Positions 1-14,485 of a DNA stretch of 64,000 nt are shown here, piece by piece (the first letter of the stretch is position 1; each line of letters begins with the position of its first letter). This stretch comes from Marthasterias glacialis (Eukaryota; Echinodermata; Asteroidea; Forcipulatida; Asteriidae): NCBI GenBank assembly GCA_911728455.2, contig OU452239.1, positions 1,930,300 through 1,994,299 on the forward strand. Direction: 5' to 3'. Made by a program: the position numbers and the translations under genes. The notes under the pieces were generated by a model that was given only the letters and a program-made list of their open reading frames with translations, ran no database searches and was not told the origin of the DNA.

Positions 1-182
1 CAATCGGCCCTAATAAAAATCAGTTGAAAAGTAATAAAAACATCCATGACATAATTGCAACAGCAAGCAATTGGTTTATTAACACACAACAGTAAGCCTA
101 CATTAAAAATCAAAAGTAATCACCCACTGTTTCGGTCACTAATAGTAACATGATGGTGAAGAAGATTTTATAGGTTTTTCAC

Positions 183-305
183 CTGCGATCGTCTTTCGTA
201 AGCCCGATTATCTATTACATCTCGAGCAAGTCCGAAATCAGACACCTTACAAGTCATATCTTCGGCCACGAGGATGTTCCTGGTAGCCAGATCTCGATGG
301 ATACA
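183..305 (-). CDS. RTK exon 15: catalytic loop and DFG motif
   Basis: 41 codons reading [13 protein letters not shown], then [11 protein letters not shown] and a single activation-loop tyrosine in [16 protein letters not shown] is tyrosine-kinase specific. The donor GTGAAA at 182 leads into an intron that runs off the window, so the C-lobe exons are not seen. Confidence 0.92.
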
Positions 306-1587
306 CTACAAAGATGAGGGGTGTAAAGATTTGAGATTTGAGATTTTTTATTATAACATTATTGTGACCTTAAAGGTCAAACTGCATGACAAACTGTTTG
401 AAAAGAATTTACAATGAAGAATTAAAAACATCACAATTGAAGAAATACATCAAAATTATGGAAAAAATTAACATAAACTATGCAAGGCAAGCAAACCAAG
501 CAAACAAAGGAAGAGCGGGTTAAAATGGGGGAAATAAGAACACAGTTCACTAAAAAGTATAAGGCCCTTACCTTTGTTAGGAATTATACGGTAACATTGA
601 TATAATGCCTTTTACAGGTGTCTCCAAAGTAATGCTTACAGAATTGTCTTTGCTAGTAATACCTTATGTGATGATATAAAGTGCATCCCGTCAGCTACGT
701 CATTAGCAAACTTCACGAGGTTCCCGGATGTGAGTGACTTGCTGACACCATGTAGGTTGCCATAGACACGCCCTTCCTTACTGCGACTGTCTTTCAGTAA
801 GTCTTTCAAGTCACCTCTGGATAGATACTCAACAATGATGTAAGGAGGATCTGAAAAGACGGGATTTAGCCTTTATAATTTATTATGATAAGTTATGGAG
901 CTAAACAATTGTGGTTTTTGTTTGATTGATTTAAGTCCACCATATTCAGGACAGATCGAGGTTTAAACTTGACATAAACCATGTCAAATATTAGGGTTTT
1001 CCATTAGGTTCAAGAATATATTTCTTTAATTAGGATATATTTTCGATAACCGTATTGAAAAAATTATCTTTACACTTCTTTCTTTCTGAAAAAAAATGTA
1101 ATACATTTTTGCATACCAACTGAACACAAGATGAAAAAGAATTCAGTGTTTTTGGAAACAAACACTATGTGTACGGAATTAAATTGCAGCAGTGTTGTGT
1201 TTCAGTGTGAACTATTGAATTATAACACAACTTTCCTGGCGTGACTCCACACAGTAAATTGTAGACTTTGAGACATAATTCTTTGTGACAACAATGCAAG
1301 ACGTTTAGGAAACGTTTCTCCTGTATAGGGGTCGCTGAATCTTCCAACAGGTTGTTTTTTTTAGGTAGTATGATGTGGATAAGTCTTAATGGGGACCAGC
1401 TGTTCCATTGCTTTTTACAATATTATTGTATTTGTGATGCAACCAAACCAACAAAAATGTAATGTTGTACTGCAGTGTACTTTTTTTGAGTCTTTTCCTC
1501 CTATGCTATATGTACAAATGTATGTCTTGTCTATTCAATAGAGGCTTAATTGCCCTCCCCCACCCCCAACCCCCCGCGCAAAAAAAA

Positions 1588-1650
<63 letters not shown>

Positions 1651-4600
1651 AATAACTGTTAACAGAACTTGGTCTTTGAAGTGGGTGGTGAATGAAACAT
1701 CGTTTTTTAACTTACTTGTTTAGGATATTAGCTACACCAAAAACCAAAAGGCTCCGATGGCTAAACTAAAATCAGGTTGTGCTACCGAGTCCACATGCAT
1801 TATTGCCCTTGCAGTACATGTATACTTGAACAACTCACAACTACATGTATTACAGCCAAGTATGCATGTGCGAGGGTGCATTGGGGACCGTGTTGTCCCC
1901 CCATCGCCACTGGCAATTGTAGGTTGACAGAAAATCGATCCCTAATTTGATGACATCTAGCTATATGTTGGCCAAAATGCAGGTATGGATTATGGACTGG
2001 TCTTCAACTTGACGGAGCTCGAACTTGGCCTGTCCCAGGGCTTGCATTTGGCACCTGTCCGCCTGCCTCAAGGTCTGGGGCGGAGGTTGAAGGTCCGGTT
2101 TCTCTGATCCCAACAACTTATCAAAAATCCGTTCCGAAATCAGGCTTACCGTTGCCCCCGTGTCCAGTAGAAAGAAATTCTACCAGGATTTCTGCCAGGT
2201 ATATGCTAGTTAGAATTAGCATTTGTCTACGTAATCCTATAATGCAATGCGGCCTTACACAAAACGTGATGGACCCAGAATATACCATCGTGCAGACCAT
2301 GGAGGTAGAAATTACGCCAATTAAGATGTTTTTCTAAAGTTAACTTGAATTTTGATGTTGAAGGTTGGTTCACTATGTCCGGTGAAGGGTTACGATACAC
2401 CTGTGTGCTAGTGTCAAACAACAACATGCACACGTCACGAGCATAGCCAACGTCATCTCTAAAACTAGAAAATTATTACTGCGCCCGCGCAATCGAGGGC
2501 TTATCAAAAGCGCCATATCGGTAGTAGCTACTGGTCCCTATATATAGACAAAAGAGAACAATGTAGGGACCAGGAACCAGTCTAACTGTAGCGACTGTAG
2601 ATGAGTTAATCTGCCCGTGAGGACACCCCATCGAATTTGTCAGGGAGCATCATCGGCTTCCGGCTCCCGGGTGGTGCAGCTGGTCTGTTGTGCGTTGTCA
2701 CTGCGTCGTCACCATGGGCTTTGTCTCGGAGATTTGCCCATGATGGTGCCCTTTAATTCCCCCTTTGGACGTACATTGTGGGACAGTGCCATGGGCTCCA
2801 CCCTATAGGGTTGTGCAGTACGGTGCTCTCCCATAGGGTTGTACAGTGCAGAGCATTTCTGCTGGCTCCTCCCTATTATGTTTGTGTAGCATGGCGCTCC
2901 TCTCCATAAGGCCGGGGAGTGTGGAGCATTTGTACTGGCTCCTCTCTATAGAGTTGTGTACCATGGAGCTCCGCTCTATAGGGTTTTGCAGCGCAGGATT
3001 CCTCCATGGAGTGTGGTGGAGTGTTGCATTGCTCTACCTGGGAAATATGGGTCCGATGCACAAGTACTACGTGATGGGGAGGTAAGAAATCGACCGGGAC
3101 TACTACTACTTTTGCTTGGTGGATCGAGGGGACTTCTCGGATAACTTCACTGCCGCGGAGTGAGTTTGGTCTCAACATTTCGACTAGCCTGCTCTAGTCA
3201 TCTTCAGGAGATTGAAGAGTGTTTGAGATGCTGGTCTCTTTATAGGGATTAAGAGGTTTCAGTGTATAGAGTCAGCAATGCAGTGAAGTTTTCCAAGAAG
3301 TCCTCGGATAGTAGTAGTAGTAGTCCCGGCCGATTTTCTACCTCCCCAGGCAGTACTTAATAAGCAGGACAGTTCTTTTCAAAACTACATGTAAGTTGTC
3401 TCCCCGAATTTCGAAATCTACTCCGCGGTAGTAGAAGAATAACAGGACAAGTTCTCACAAGAAAAATCTACTGTATATAGCAAAGTAGGTATAATCACAT
3501 GGTGTTACCGCAAACCATTTGAAACCTCACCATGCAATGCCTCAAAACCTATAGTTCTTGAATTTTTGAAATCTTCAACTTCGGATTTGAACCTGAAGAC
3601 AAAGTAAAATAGGGTTTATGTCAATGAAGTTTATTTGGTTTTCAAAGACCTTCCCAGTGATTTAATGTAACTGGACACTTGATGACGTCACTATGACGTC
3701 ATTGTACAGTACCGACTTTATATTTAGGTTCATGTATTTGCTAAGTTTCAAGGTTCAATTCAATTTCAATTGAGTATCTTTTTGAGAAAAGTAATGGCGA
3801 AGAACAATAGACCTGGCTGATTGTAATCGAATGCCTTAGAGTGACAGCAACCCCATTGGGCAAAATATTTGCAGAATGCCGGCGTCATAAGAGTAAACAA
3901 AAGATACGATACATACATCTATATATCTTTTTAATTAACGTACCTTGCTCGACTGAAAATCCAAGAAGTTTAATAACATTGCAATGGTCTGGCAACTTCT
4001 TCATTAGATCCAACTCTTGCATCATGTCTTTTTTGTCGATGGTACTAGCCCCCTCTACAGACACGATTATGAAACATCAATAAGCAAAAGTAATATTTGT
4101 GCTAACCATTTTGTTCATTAATAACATAATATACATTTGAATAGAACTTTATGTCTTTGGATAGCAGTGTATAGAACCATCCGTTTTGGTTCAATTTTAT
4201 ATGCTATGTACCATTCTTCTTGCCATTACTTGGATGTTTCACGCTCCCGTACCAGTTAGGCTCAGGCTTGCGTCATTCTGGGGTTTGTACAGTTACGTAA
4301 AATCATTGGTCAAAATATACACAAATGAGAAACTATACTGTTTAAAAAAAAGCCAATATGAGTTACTGTAAAACTATCAACGAATTTATTTATTATAGGT
4401 TTTCCTTGTCATTTTCGGAAAAAAAACAGCGTATTTCACTTTCATGCATTCGTATTAAAGCCCCAGATCAACATGTGTAAAGTGTCTGTAAATGCTTCTA
4501 TTCTTTGCACAAATCAAGATATTTGTATATAAAACCAACCTGTGAAAATGATCATTGTGTCGCCCGATCACTTTATACGACGTTCTTTTTAGCCATGCGA

Positions 4601-7600
4601 AATCGGCCTTCAATTTAGCAAAGTAGACGCTACTAGATATTTCTGCGAAAAGCTGCTGCGAATCGGAATGCTGTTCAAGTCGATTGTTAAATTAAATGGT
4701 TATTTTTTTTTCTATCGCACGACTCAACAATTAAATGAAATTGAATGACTGTTTTCAATTTCGCGCAAAATGAAATAACACGTTTAAATTGGCTGCTTAC
4801 TTCTGAAAATGACCAGAAAAAAAAAATATTGAAATTCTTATAGGGGAACAATAATACATAGCCTACCTTTGAGAGTTTTGACGGCAACTAACGTTACCTC
4901 CGACCTTGCTATGATTCCGTTAGCTTCAGCTAGAAACACCTGACCAAAGGCACCGTGTCCAAGCTCTTTTACAAAGTTCAGCATGTCTCGTGGGAAAGCA
5001 TTAGCGTATGTCGTGTTTGCTGATTGGTCAGGATTTGGTGATTCAACAATGGTCATTTCTGAGAAAAAGCGTGCAGTGTTTTTACTTGAATGTTATTAAT
5101 TAGCCCCTTTGCAGGTAGTTAATCTGCTTACCAATGCTGGAATAATTCTACGGAATGTGCATCAAACACAAGCGAGACATGATTTCTCTATCCTTTAAAA
5201 AGAAAGTTAATACAAGATATCGGTTTCTTATCGCACCTGTAACCTCTTGGTAGACAGATGTTCCTTCAAACTCCTTTTGTTTGTTCTCGCCGCTTCGATG
5301 TTTCCTATTAGGATGAGTGGAAATAGATGTGAGGCCTTTTATCCAATAATTTATTGAACACTTAATTTATTTATGATCTGTAACAATCTAAACTGTTTCT
5401 ATAACACAATTTCGACAATAAAAGAACTGGTGCAAAATAACAACAGCGACAGGAAAGATTACCTTTGCAATGTCAAGTTGATTTTCTCTGGACCTGAAAA
5501 GAAAAAGAAAAGAAAGAAATCACACAGCTTTCGAACTCATTAAAAAAATCTTTTTGTCTGATATTATAGGCCCTATGCTTCAATTATTTACCATTTTTGT
5601 TGTGGGATTTTCTGCCCAAAAATATTCCAAGCAAGAAAAACAGAACAGCCAGCGAAACAACCCCGACGGCGGTCACACCAACGATGATTCCGGTTGATGA
5701 AGATTGAGGTGGATCTGTCACTGGAATTCGTACTGTGAAAAAAAATATATATAACACAACATTATGTGTGGTATACAGAATAGGCCTATTACAGATGCAT
5801 CATACAGTAACAACTTTTAAGAGATAAACGAATCAAAATTACAAAACGACTTTAAAGACAACAAAGAAGTGTGCATGAATTTCAAAAAGTCTATAATTAA
5901 ACATGATGGTATGATTATTAGCCTATATTATGTAAACATATAACCTGGCCAAACTAACCGAGCCAAAAAGTCCAGTGTGGGAGCATCATACCAGCAAAAC
6001 CGCCCGTCAGTCAAACACCACACCCTGTTCACACGGGCAAGGCTAGTAAAATCAACGCCTGAACAGCTCTTTGTCCGCGCTGACGCCTTTTAGTTGGTTT
6101 GTTTCACCATCGTCTCGGTTAGTTTACCCACGTTGAATAATCCAAGTACGGGACACCGGTATAATACAACCGTTGAAAGTCACCCACGGTCTCAGTTAAA
6201 ATACTAATACAATGCAAACACGGCTTTAAACTTACCCTCCATGACGTCAATGGCATCACTGCAAAGTCGACCGTTCATTTGACAAAGCCTAGCTCGTACA
6301 ACTTCTACGTCTCCAATAGCACGCCTTCTTCGTTTTCGAGTTTGTAGACACCAAAATGATAACTTAACTTTGCCGTTAGTTGTAATACAGTCCCCGCAAG
6401 TCTTCCAATCTCCAATGCCTTCATATTTAACCTCAAGTTGGATGCATCCACCATATGATTTCAATCCTTTGATGATCACTGTGCCCTCATTCGAGTCATA
6501 CAACAAGATGAAATCTTAAAAAAAGAGCAAATTTTAGTAAGATACTGGTAGGGACCAGTACATCTGGTTTACAAAAGTGTAACATTAAACAAATCAGTTG
6601 TTTTATTCTGACGAATAGGAATATTACCATATGAAAATTAACAAAATAATCTCATGAGCAATTTTTGTCAATAATGAACTGTGAGTAAAACAATGCAGGT
6701 GTCTCCAAGCGAAGATACACTGAAAATTACTCATTTTTCTTTTAAATAGTTTCAGGTTTTCCCCTCATATCGCACTATGTACTCTACTAGAATTATGAAT
6801 TATTGGGTTATCCTATATCCAGGGCAATTTATTGGGAATTTTATGTCTTATTTTATTTCTTTGTATTACACATTGATTGAATGATTGAATTGTTTTTGTT
6901 AGTTTATTTGTTTTTGTACCATTTATTTCTTTAGAAACTTGTATTTTTCATTAATTAAATAAAGTTCTAAATAAAGTTAGAGGTATTTACCAAAATCCGA
7001 GTTCGGTGTTATAGCTTGACGACATCGTGGCCACATGTTGTTAAAATAAAAATTATTATCATAAGTAGTTATTAATAAAAAGGGGAGATAAATATGTATC
7101 CCCTTTGTTTTATGCTACACCTGTATACCTGTCATAAGCAGGCCTATCTCATGCCATGCATAACCGAAACTGCCATGTAGTACTGGGTCTTCACTGTTAT
7201 TGCAATATATACCTCTTGGCGAATCAGATTTTGTGATTTTTCTTTCGCCGTTATTTTCTATTCATGTTCAAGAGCTTTTGTTTAGGCTGTAATTAACTAT
7301 TCATGTTTGTTTTCAAGAACCAAACTATGAGAATTGAAAATTAACAGCACCATAGGCCGTTTACGAAACCACGGCTTGGGCTTGGGCTATAGACCTTTCC
7401 ATTGTTGATAAACATAGACCGGAAACCGACGCATGCGCATTCTCTGGTTGGCAAGGTTGTCGTCTGCTAGCTAGCTGCGTTTGTAAATTAATAATGGACG
7501 ACCATTCTTATTCTAGAAGACAGCCGACGGTTTCCGTTGTCGGTCAAATCGACGAAGAACATTCATATGTCCCAACTTCAAGGGATCTTTCATCATCTTA

Positions 7601-10600
7601 CGTCAACCAACTAGATCAGCTATCGAGAGAAAGGTATAACAGCAAGCTAAGGGTTCAATTCCTGAACGGAACTTTACAAATACCCGATCCTTTTGGTGGG
7701 GGGTTGCTGTATAATAATAATCCAACGTTATGGCCTACAAGCTTCGAGTATGGAGACATATACAATTATCTCATTAATTCACCAGGCCCTTATACAAAGG
7801 AAGCAATGAAATCATACAAATCGCTGGAATCCTACAGCTACTTCGTCAAAGGATTTGTCCAGTCAATCCTGTACTCGTCGGTTAGTGAGAGTAGCCCTGT
7901 GTGCGTACTTCGAAGCAGAGTCACCCACTCACAAAGCCTAACTAACCCGCCTGTGAATGCTTGGATTATGGTCAATAAGTCCACTGGATCGGTAGTTGCT
8001 GCTCACTGCATGTGCATGGCAGGGTAAGAATACAATCATGTACTTATGCTAAATTTTTCATAAACCATGCAAGCTTAAAACGAGTTGATACAGTAATGGT
8101 AGTTTTGTATTTTGCTCATATTTTTGTTTATTTTTCAAGTGATGATGCAACTATTACTGTTTGGAAGAGTAAGCCTTCAACATAATTTATTTCAATCCCC
8201 ACAAAAAAAAGATTTTGGGATAAACAACTATTTTTAATGTTTTCATATGATACAGTCAATGTTTTAATATTTTATTTTGTCAAAGAATATCAAGAGCAGA
8301 CACATTATTAAGGGTGATTGTTGCCCAGGTTGGACTCGAGCTCAGTGGCACAGTCATGGGGAGGGGGAATCAACCCCCTGCATGTGTTCTAAAAGCAAGA
8401 CTCCTCCCTCAATAGTTTCTTCACAGCCCCCTTTCAAGAGCAGATTAATCCTAGCTGTGACATTTGTCACTGGTATGGTAGTGGTAGAAAAAAAAATGGA
8501 TGGGGGGTGGTTATATTGAGATTGCATTACCAAATACGGTTTGTTTTGTTTTGTTTTTTCAGACTTGGAGAGGCATGCAGCCATGTTGCAGCAGTCATGT
8601 TTAAACTGGAGGCAGCTAATCGTCTAGGTTATACTTCACAGGCATGCACTGAAAAGGCATGTCTTTGGAACAAAGACTGCCTTAAAGGAAAAAATTTAGA
8701 CCCGCGTCCACTCAAGGAACTTCACTTTGTTAAGCCCAAGTATGCCAACCCCCAAAAGAGAACAGCACCTCCACTTGAGACTACATCATCTGAGTCAACC
8801 CTACAAGATCTTGATTTAGATGCACTGAAAAGGGTAAATCCGAATTCTTGTATATTTTCTCTCGTCCCAAAAGACAATGAGGATACTGATAGTGCCTCAG
8901 AAAATGAGAACAACATACAAATAGAGTGGGAGCCAAAACTGCCGACACCATTTTGTCACCTTAAAGGAGATGACATTCCTTTAAATCAGTCAATAACTGA
9001 AAAGCAATCACACTTAATTGCCTCAGTCACATCTGGCCAAAGAAATTCTAATTTATGGCACCTTTATCGTTTTGGCCGTATCACGGCATCAGTGTTAGGA
9101 TCTGTTGTAAAATTCATGAATGGATCATCAAAGAGGGATGTTTCTTCTCTTTGCTCCAAAATGCTTGGCCTTAATTCATTTTTTCCAACTAGAGCCATGA
9201 AGTTGGGGATTGATCATGAGTCAGTGGCCTTGGCTTGTTTGAATAGGCATTTAGAGATGAAGGGCCATCTAAATCTTAAAATGTGGGATGTTGGTCTCTA
9301 CATAGACACCGATTCACCATTTCTTGGAGCATCTCCCGATGCCCTAATCAATTGCACTTGCTGTGGAATGCAGTGTGTGGAGGTCAAATGTCCAAAAAAA
9401 AAAAAAAAATGCACATAACCTAGATCCGCAAAGTTTTCTTGGAGCCAAAGCCATCGACTGTTTGAATGTTACAGGAAATGAACAAAATTATGAAATTTCT
9501 CTGAAAGAAAGACATGACTACTTTTACCAAGTGCAGTGTCAAATTGGTGTCTTAAACAAATTGAAAAATGTGTCATCTGGGTTATTTGTTGTCTGGACAC
9601 CAAAAGGAATGTTTTTGCAGAAGATTTATCATAATAAACACCAGTGGAAATTAACAAAGGAAAGCAGTGCACTATTTTTTGAGCAATATCTCCAGCCTGC
9701 AATTCAAAGAGAATTAAGAAAGCCCGAGTTTTAGTTGTGTATAACTATAGTGCATATTTTTTTTTGAAGAACCAGACTATGCGATTTTAAAGTTACTCTT
9801 TGGTTGGTGTACGGCTTTGTGGTTTGCAATACCTTAGTTTCATGGTATGCGCATACACCAGCACCATCTGTCCTCATCAAAATAAAAAAAATAAAAAGGT
9901 GCAAAGATAAAAGTTTTTGATAGTTTCCGCACAACAAGCATTTTAAAAAGTTTTTTTTTAAACAATATCTCCAGCCTGCAATTCAAAGAGAATTAAGAAA
10001 GCCTGAGCTGTAGTTGTGGTTATATTTTTAAATAATTTATTATATTTTAAAACAGTAAACATCTATTATATTAATATATTAACTCTATGTCAAGAATAAA
10101 CAATTAACAAATACTTTTTTACTATACTTCAAAAATATGTACAATATAACAAAGCAGGTTTTTTCAAACAGTTTCACAGCAGCTTTATGCAATTGAATAT
10201 AATACTTGTAACATCTAGATTCAAACATGACTGTATTGACAGAGTCTAGCAGTAAAATATTTTCAAAGAATAAATGTATCATAGAAAAAAATATAATTGT
10301 TTTGTGTATACATCACATCCCTGACTTACAACACTGAGTCATTCCTCTTGTAGAAAATTGCAAAGCAAAAACAAAACTAGACATTAAGATTTTGTCTCTA
10401 GGACAAAATCAAAGCTGTTCCGATTATTGTTTCTTAAGGTACTTGATTTGTAGTTCTTGAGATATCGTAAAGCTTCCGGTTGACCCTAAATTTAAGACCA
10501 AGATGCGGTCACGGTATCCCGAGGGTAATGTTGAATTTTCAAGGACTATATAATTGAAAGATTTTTAAAATTGGCTGTGTACTTCTTAGGTCATGGTTTA

Positions 10601-13600
10601 ACATCCGGTTTAGCCGGATGTTAAGGTCAACCCGAGGTCACGTCAACTCGAAGGTCATCTTTACTGCCCAATGACTATATGACCGGAACAAGTTTGAAAA
10701 TCGGTTGTCCCCTTCTTCAGATATAGCGATATGAAGAGTTGCTTATTAAATATTCACGCTACAGTCACGTGAGTAATTAGTTTCTTAAGCTAGTGAGGCC
10801 AAAAGATGCACCAGCAAAACTAAAGTGATCATTGCCACCATTACGCCCATGAAGTAATATAAGCCTACATGGTTTTATTCCAGTCGCGGGAAATTTCGAT
10901 CTAGTGCAGTACATACGCACTAATAGCTATGGTGTTGACTGAGTTACCAATTAACAGTTAATTAGTGCAGAAACTCACTGCACTATAATTAATGTCAGTC
11001 TGAAATGACTTGTATTGTTCTCTCTGTTTTCAAATTGATTTGAGCTAAATAGGGAACCTAAAATTGCATTTATTTTGAAAAATATGTTCAAAAATGTCCA
11101 AATCTGGACACTTTTAAAACCTATGCCTTTTGTACATAGATTAAAAGCCCCGTTAAAATGATGTCATAATGACGTGACGGTAAATGTTAAACCGGAAATC
11201 ACATCTACAATATATAACAAGTCTATAACCGAAAAAGTTTGAGGATCGGTTGTGCCCTTCTTCAGATATAGCGATATGAAGAGTTGCTTATTAAATATTT
11301 ACGCGACAGTCACGTGAGTAATTAGTTTCTTAAGCTAATGAGGCAAAAAGATGCACCAGCAAAGCTAAAGTGATCATTGCCACCATTACGCTTATGAAGT
11401 ATCATAAGCGTACATGGTTATATTCTAGTCGCGGTAAATTTCGATCTAGTGCAGTACATACGCACTAATAGCTATGGTGTTGACTGAGTTACCAATTAAC
11501 AGTTAATTACTGGAGAAACACACTGCACTATAATTAATGTCAGTCTGAAATGACTTGTATTGTTCTCTCTGTTTTCAAATTGATTTGAGCTAAATAGGGA
11601 ACCTAAAATTGCATTTATTTTGAAAAATGTGTTCAAAAATGTCCAAATCTGGACACTTTTAAAACCTATGCCTTTTGTACATAGATTAAAAGCCCCGTTA
11701 AAATGATGTCATAATGACGTGACGGTAAATGTTAGACCAGAAATCACATCTACAATATAGGACAAGTCTATAACTGAAAAAGTTTGAGGATCGGACGTAT
11801 ACTTTTTGAGATATGACGGACACAAACTTGACTAATTAAATATTCACGCGACGATAACGGTCATCCCTGATGACGTCACGACGAAAAAAAAATGTGTTTT
11901 TCATACTAACAAATTTTATAAGCTACAAGATGGTATGTAACTTATGACCATCCAATGCCTTTTAAAGAAAACCCTATCAAAACGCACGTTGCATGTATCG
12001 TTCGTACACATACAGAATGGGCTATACACTAACTATAGGTACTCTCTCGGTTACGATTCAAATATCAAGGAAATCTCCAATGCATTGCCGTGATTGCGCA
12101 ATCAAAACAGCTAGCCATGGTGTCCGATTTGTCACTTAATCGTTAAATTATCCTGGATATTGTACTTTTATTAGTTTTTAATGACCTGGAACATCTCTTA
12201 TAACGAGCGTTTAACTTTTCAAAACATCTTATGTAATTTAGGAAACTAACAATTAACTTATTTAGAAAATATTGTTAAAAACTTTCCAAATCTGGACACT
12301 TTTTGAGCCATGCCTTTTGTACATAGATTAAAACCCGCATTATAAATGATGTCATGATGACGTGACGGGAAATGTTAGACCAGAAATCACATCTACAATA
12401 TACGACAAGTCTATAACTGAAAAAAGTTTGAGGATCGGATGTATACTTCTTGAGATATGGTAGTTACAAGATTGCCTAATTAAATATTCACGTCATTATA
12501 ACTCGGCTAATTAATTAAAAATTTCAACCAAATTTATTTTATGATAACTTCATGTCCTAAGCTTCAATTTAGTATAGGATTTGAGTTTGTTATACTTACA
12601 CATTCTAAGATTATTGACGAACAAAAACGTGTACAAATGCTATGGTGTTTTTGACAGAAACAAATGTATAATAATAATAATAATAACTAGACATTAAGAT
12701 TTTGTCTCTAGGACAAAATCAAAGCTGTTCCGTTTATTGTTTCTTAAGGTACTTGATTTGTAGTTCTTGAGATATCGTCAAGCTTCCGGTTGACCCTAAA
12801 TTTAAGACCAACATGCGGTCACAGTATCCCGAGGGTAATGTTGAATTTCAAGGACTATATAATTGAAAAAGATTTTTAAAATTGCCTGTGTACTTCTTAA
12901 GTCATGGTTCAACTTCCGGTTTACCCGGATGTTAAGGTCAACCCGAGGTCACGTCAACTCGAAGCTCATCTTTAATGCCCAATGACTATATGACCGAAAC
13001 AAGTTTGAAAATCGGTTGTGCCCTTCTTCAGATATAGCGATATGAAGAGTTGCTTATTAAATATTCACGCAACAGTCACGTGAGTAATTAGTTTCTTAAG
13101 CTAGTGAGGCCAAAAGATGCACCAGCAAAGCTAAAGTGATCATTGCCACCATTACGCCCATGAAGTGTTATGAGCCTATGATTGTATTCAAGTAGCGGTA
13201 AATTTCGATCTAATGCAGTACATACGCACTTATAGCTATGGTGTTGACTGAGTTACCAATTAACAGTTAATTACTGAAGAAACACACTGCACCAAGATTA
13301 ATGTCAGTCTGAAATGACTTGTATTGTTTTCTCTGTTTTCAAATTGATTTGAGCTAAAGAGGGAACCTAAAATTGCATTTATTTTGAAAAATGTGTTCAA
13401 AAATGTCCAAATCTGGACACTTTTAAAACCTATGCCTTTTGTACATAGATTAAAAGCCCCGTTAAAATGATGTCATAATGACGTGACGGTAAATGTTAGA
13501 CCAGAAATCACATCTACAATATAGGACAAGTCTATAACTGAAAAAGTTTGAGGATCGGACGTATACTTTTTGAGATATGACGGACACAAACTTGACTAAT

Positions 13601-14428
13601 TAAATATTCACGCGACGATAACGGTCATCCCTGATGACGTCACGACGAAAAAAATGTGTTTTTCATACTAACAAATTTTATAAGCTACAAGATGGTATGT
13701 AACTTATGACCATCCAATGCCTTTTAAAGAAAACCCTATCAAAATGCACGTTGCATGTATCGTTTGTACACATACAGAATGGGCTATACACTAACTATAG
13801 GTCCTCTCTCGGTTACGATTCAAATATCAAGGAAATCTCCAATGCATTGCCGTGATTGCGCAATCAAAACAGCTAGCCATGGTGTCCGATTTGTCACTTA
13901 ATCGTTAAATTATCCTGGATATTGTACTTTTATTAGTTTTTAATGACCTGGAACATCTCTTATAACAAGCGTTTAACTTTTCAAAACATCTTATGTAATT
14001 TAGGAAACTAACAATTAACTTATTTAGAAAATATTGTTAAAAACTTTCCAAATCTGGCCACTTTTTGAGCCATGCCTTTTGTACATAGATTAAAACCCGC
14101 ATTATAAATGATGTCATGATGACGTGACGGGAAATGTTAGACCAGAAATCACATCTACAATATAGGACAAGTCTATAACTGAAAAAAGTTTGAGGATCGG
14201 ATGTATACTTCTTGAGATATGGTAGTTACAAGATTGCCTAATTAAATATTCACGTCATTATAACTCGGCTAATTAATTAAAAATTTCAACCAAATTTATT
14301 TTATGATAACTTCATGTCCTAAGCTTCAATTTAGTATAGGATTTGAGTTTGTCAAACTTACACATTCTAAGATTAGGGAAGAACAAAAACGTGTACAAAT
14401 GCTATGGGATTTTGAGACGGAAACAAAG

Positions 14429-14485
<57 letters not shown>

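Larger units (their letters stand above)
851..3943. other. RTK intron 13 with several simple repeats
   Basis: Holds an AAAT microsatellite (about 1587-1650), a short inverted repeat CTGGTCCCTA/TAGGGACCAG (about 2529-2572), a degenerate minisatellite (about 2785-3010), a foldback element (about 3075-3350) and a pair of TGACGTCA sites (about 3682-3701). No protein-coding exon is recognised in it. Confidence 0.7.

Noticed and set aside
2617..3178. Several ORFs of 60-100 codons
   Set aside because: They lie over a degenerate minisatellite and a foldback, on both strands, with no domain or splice support.
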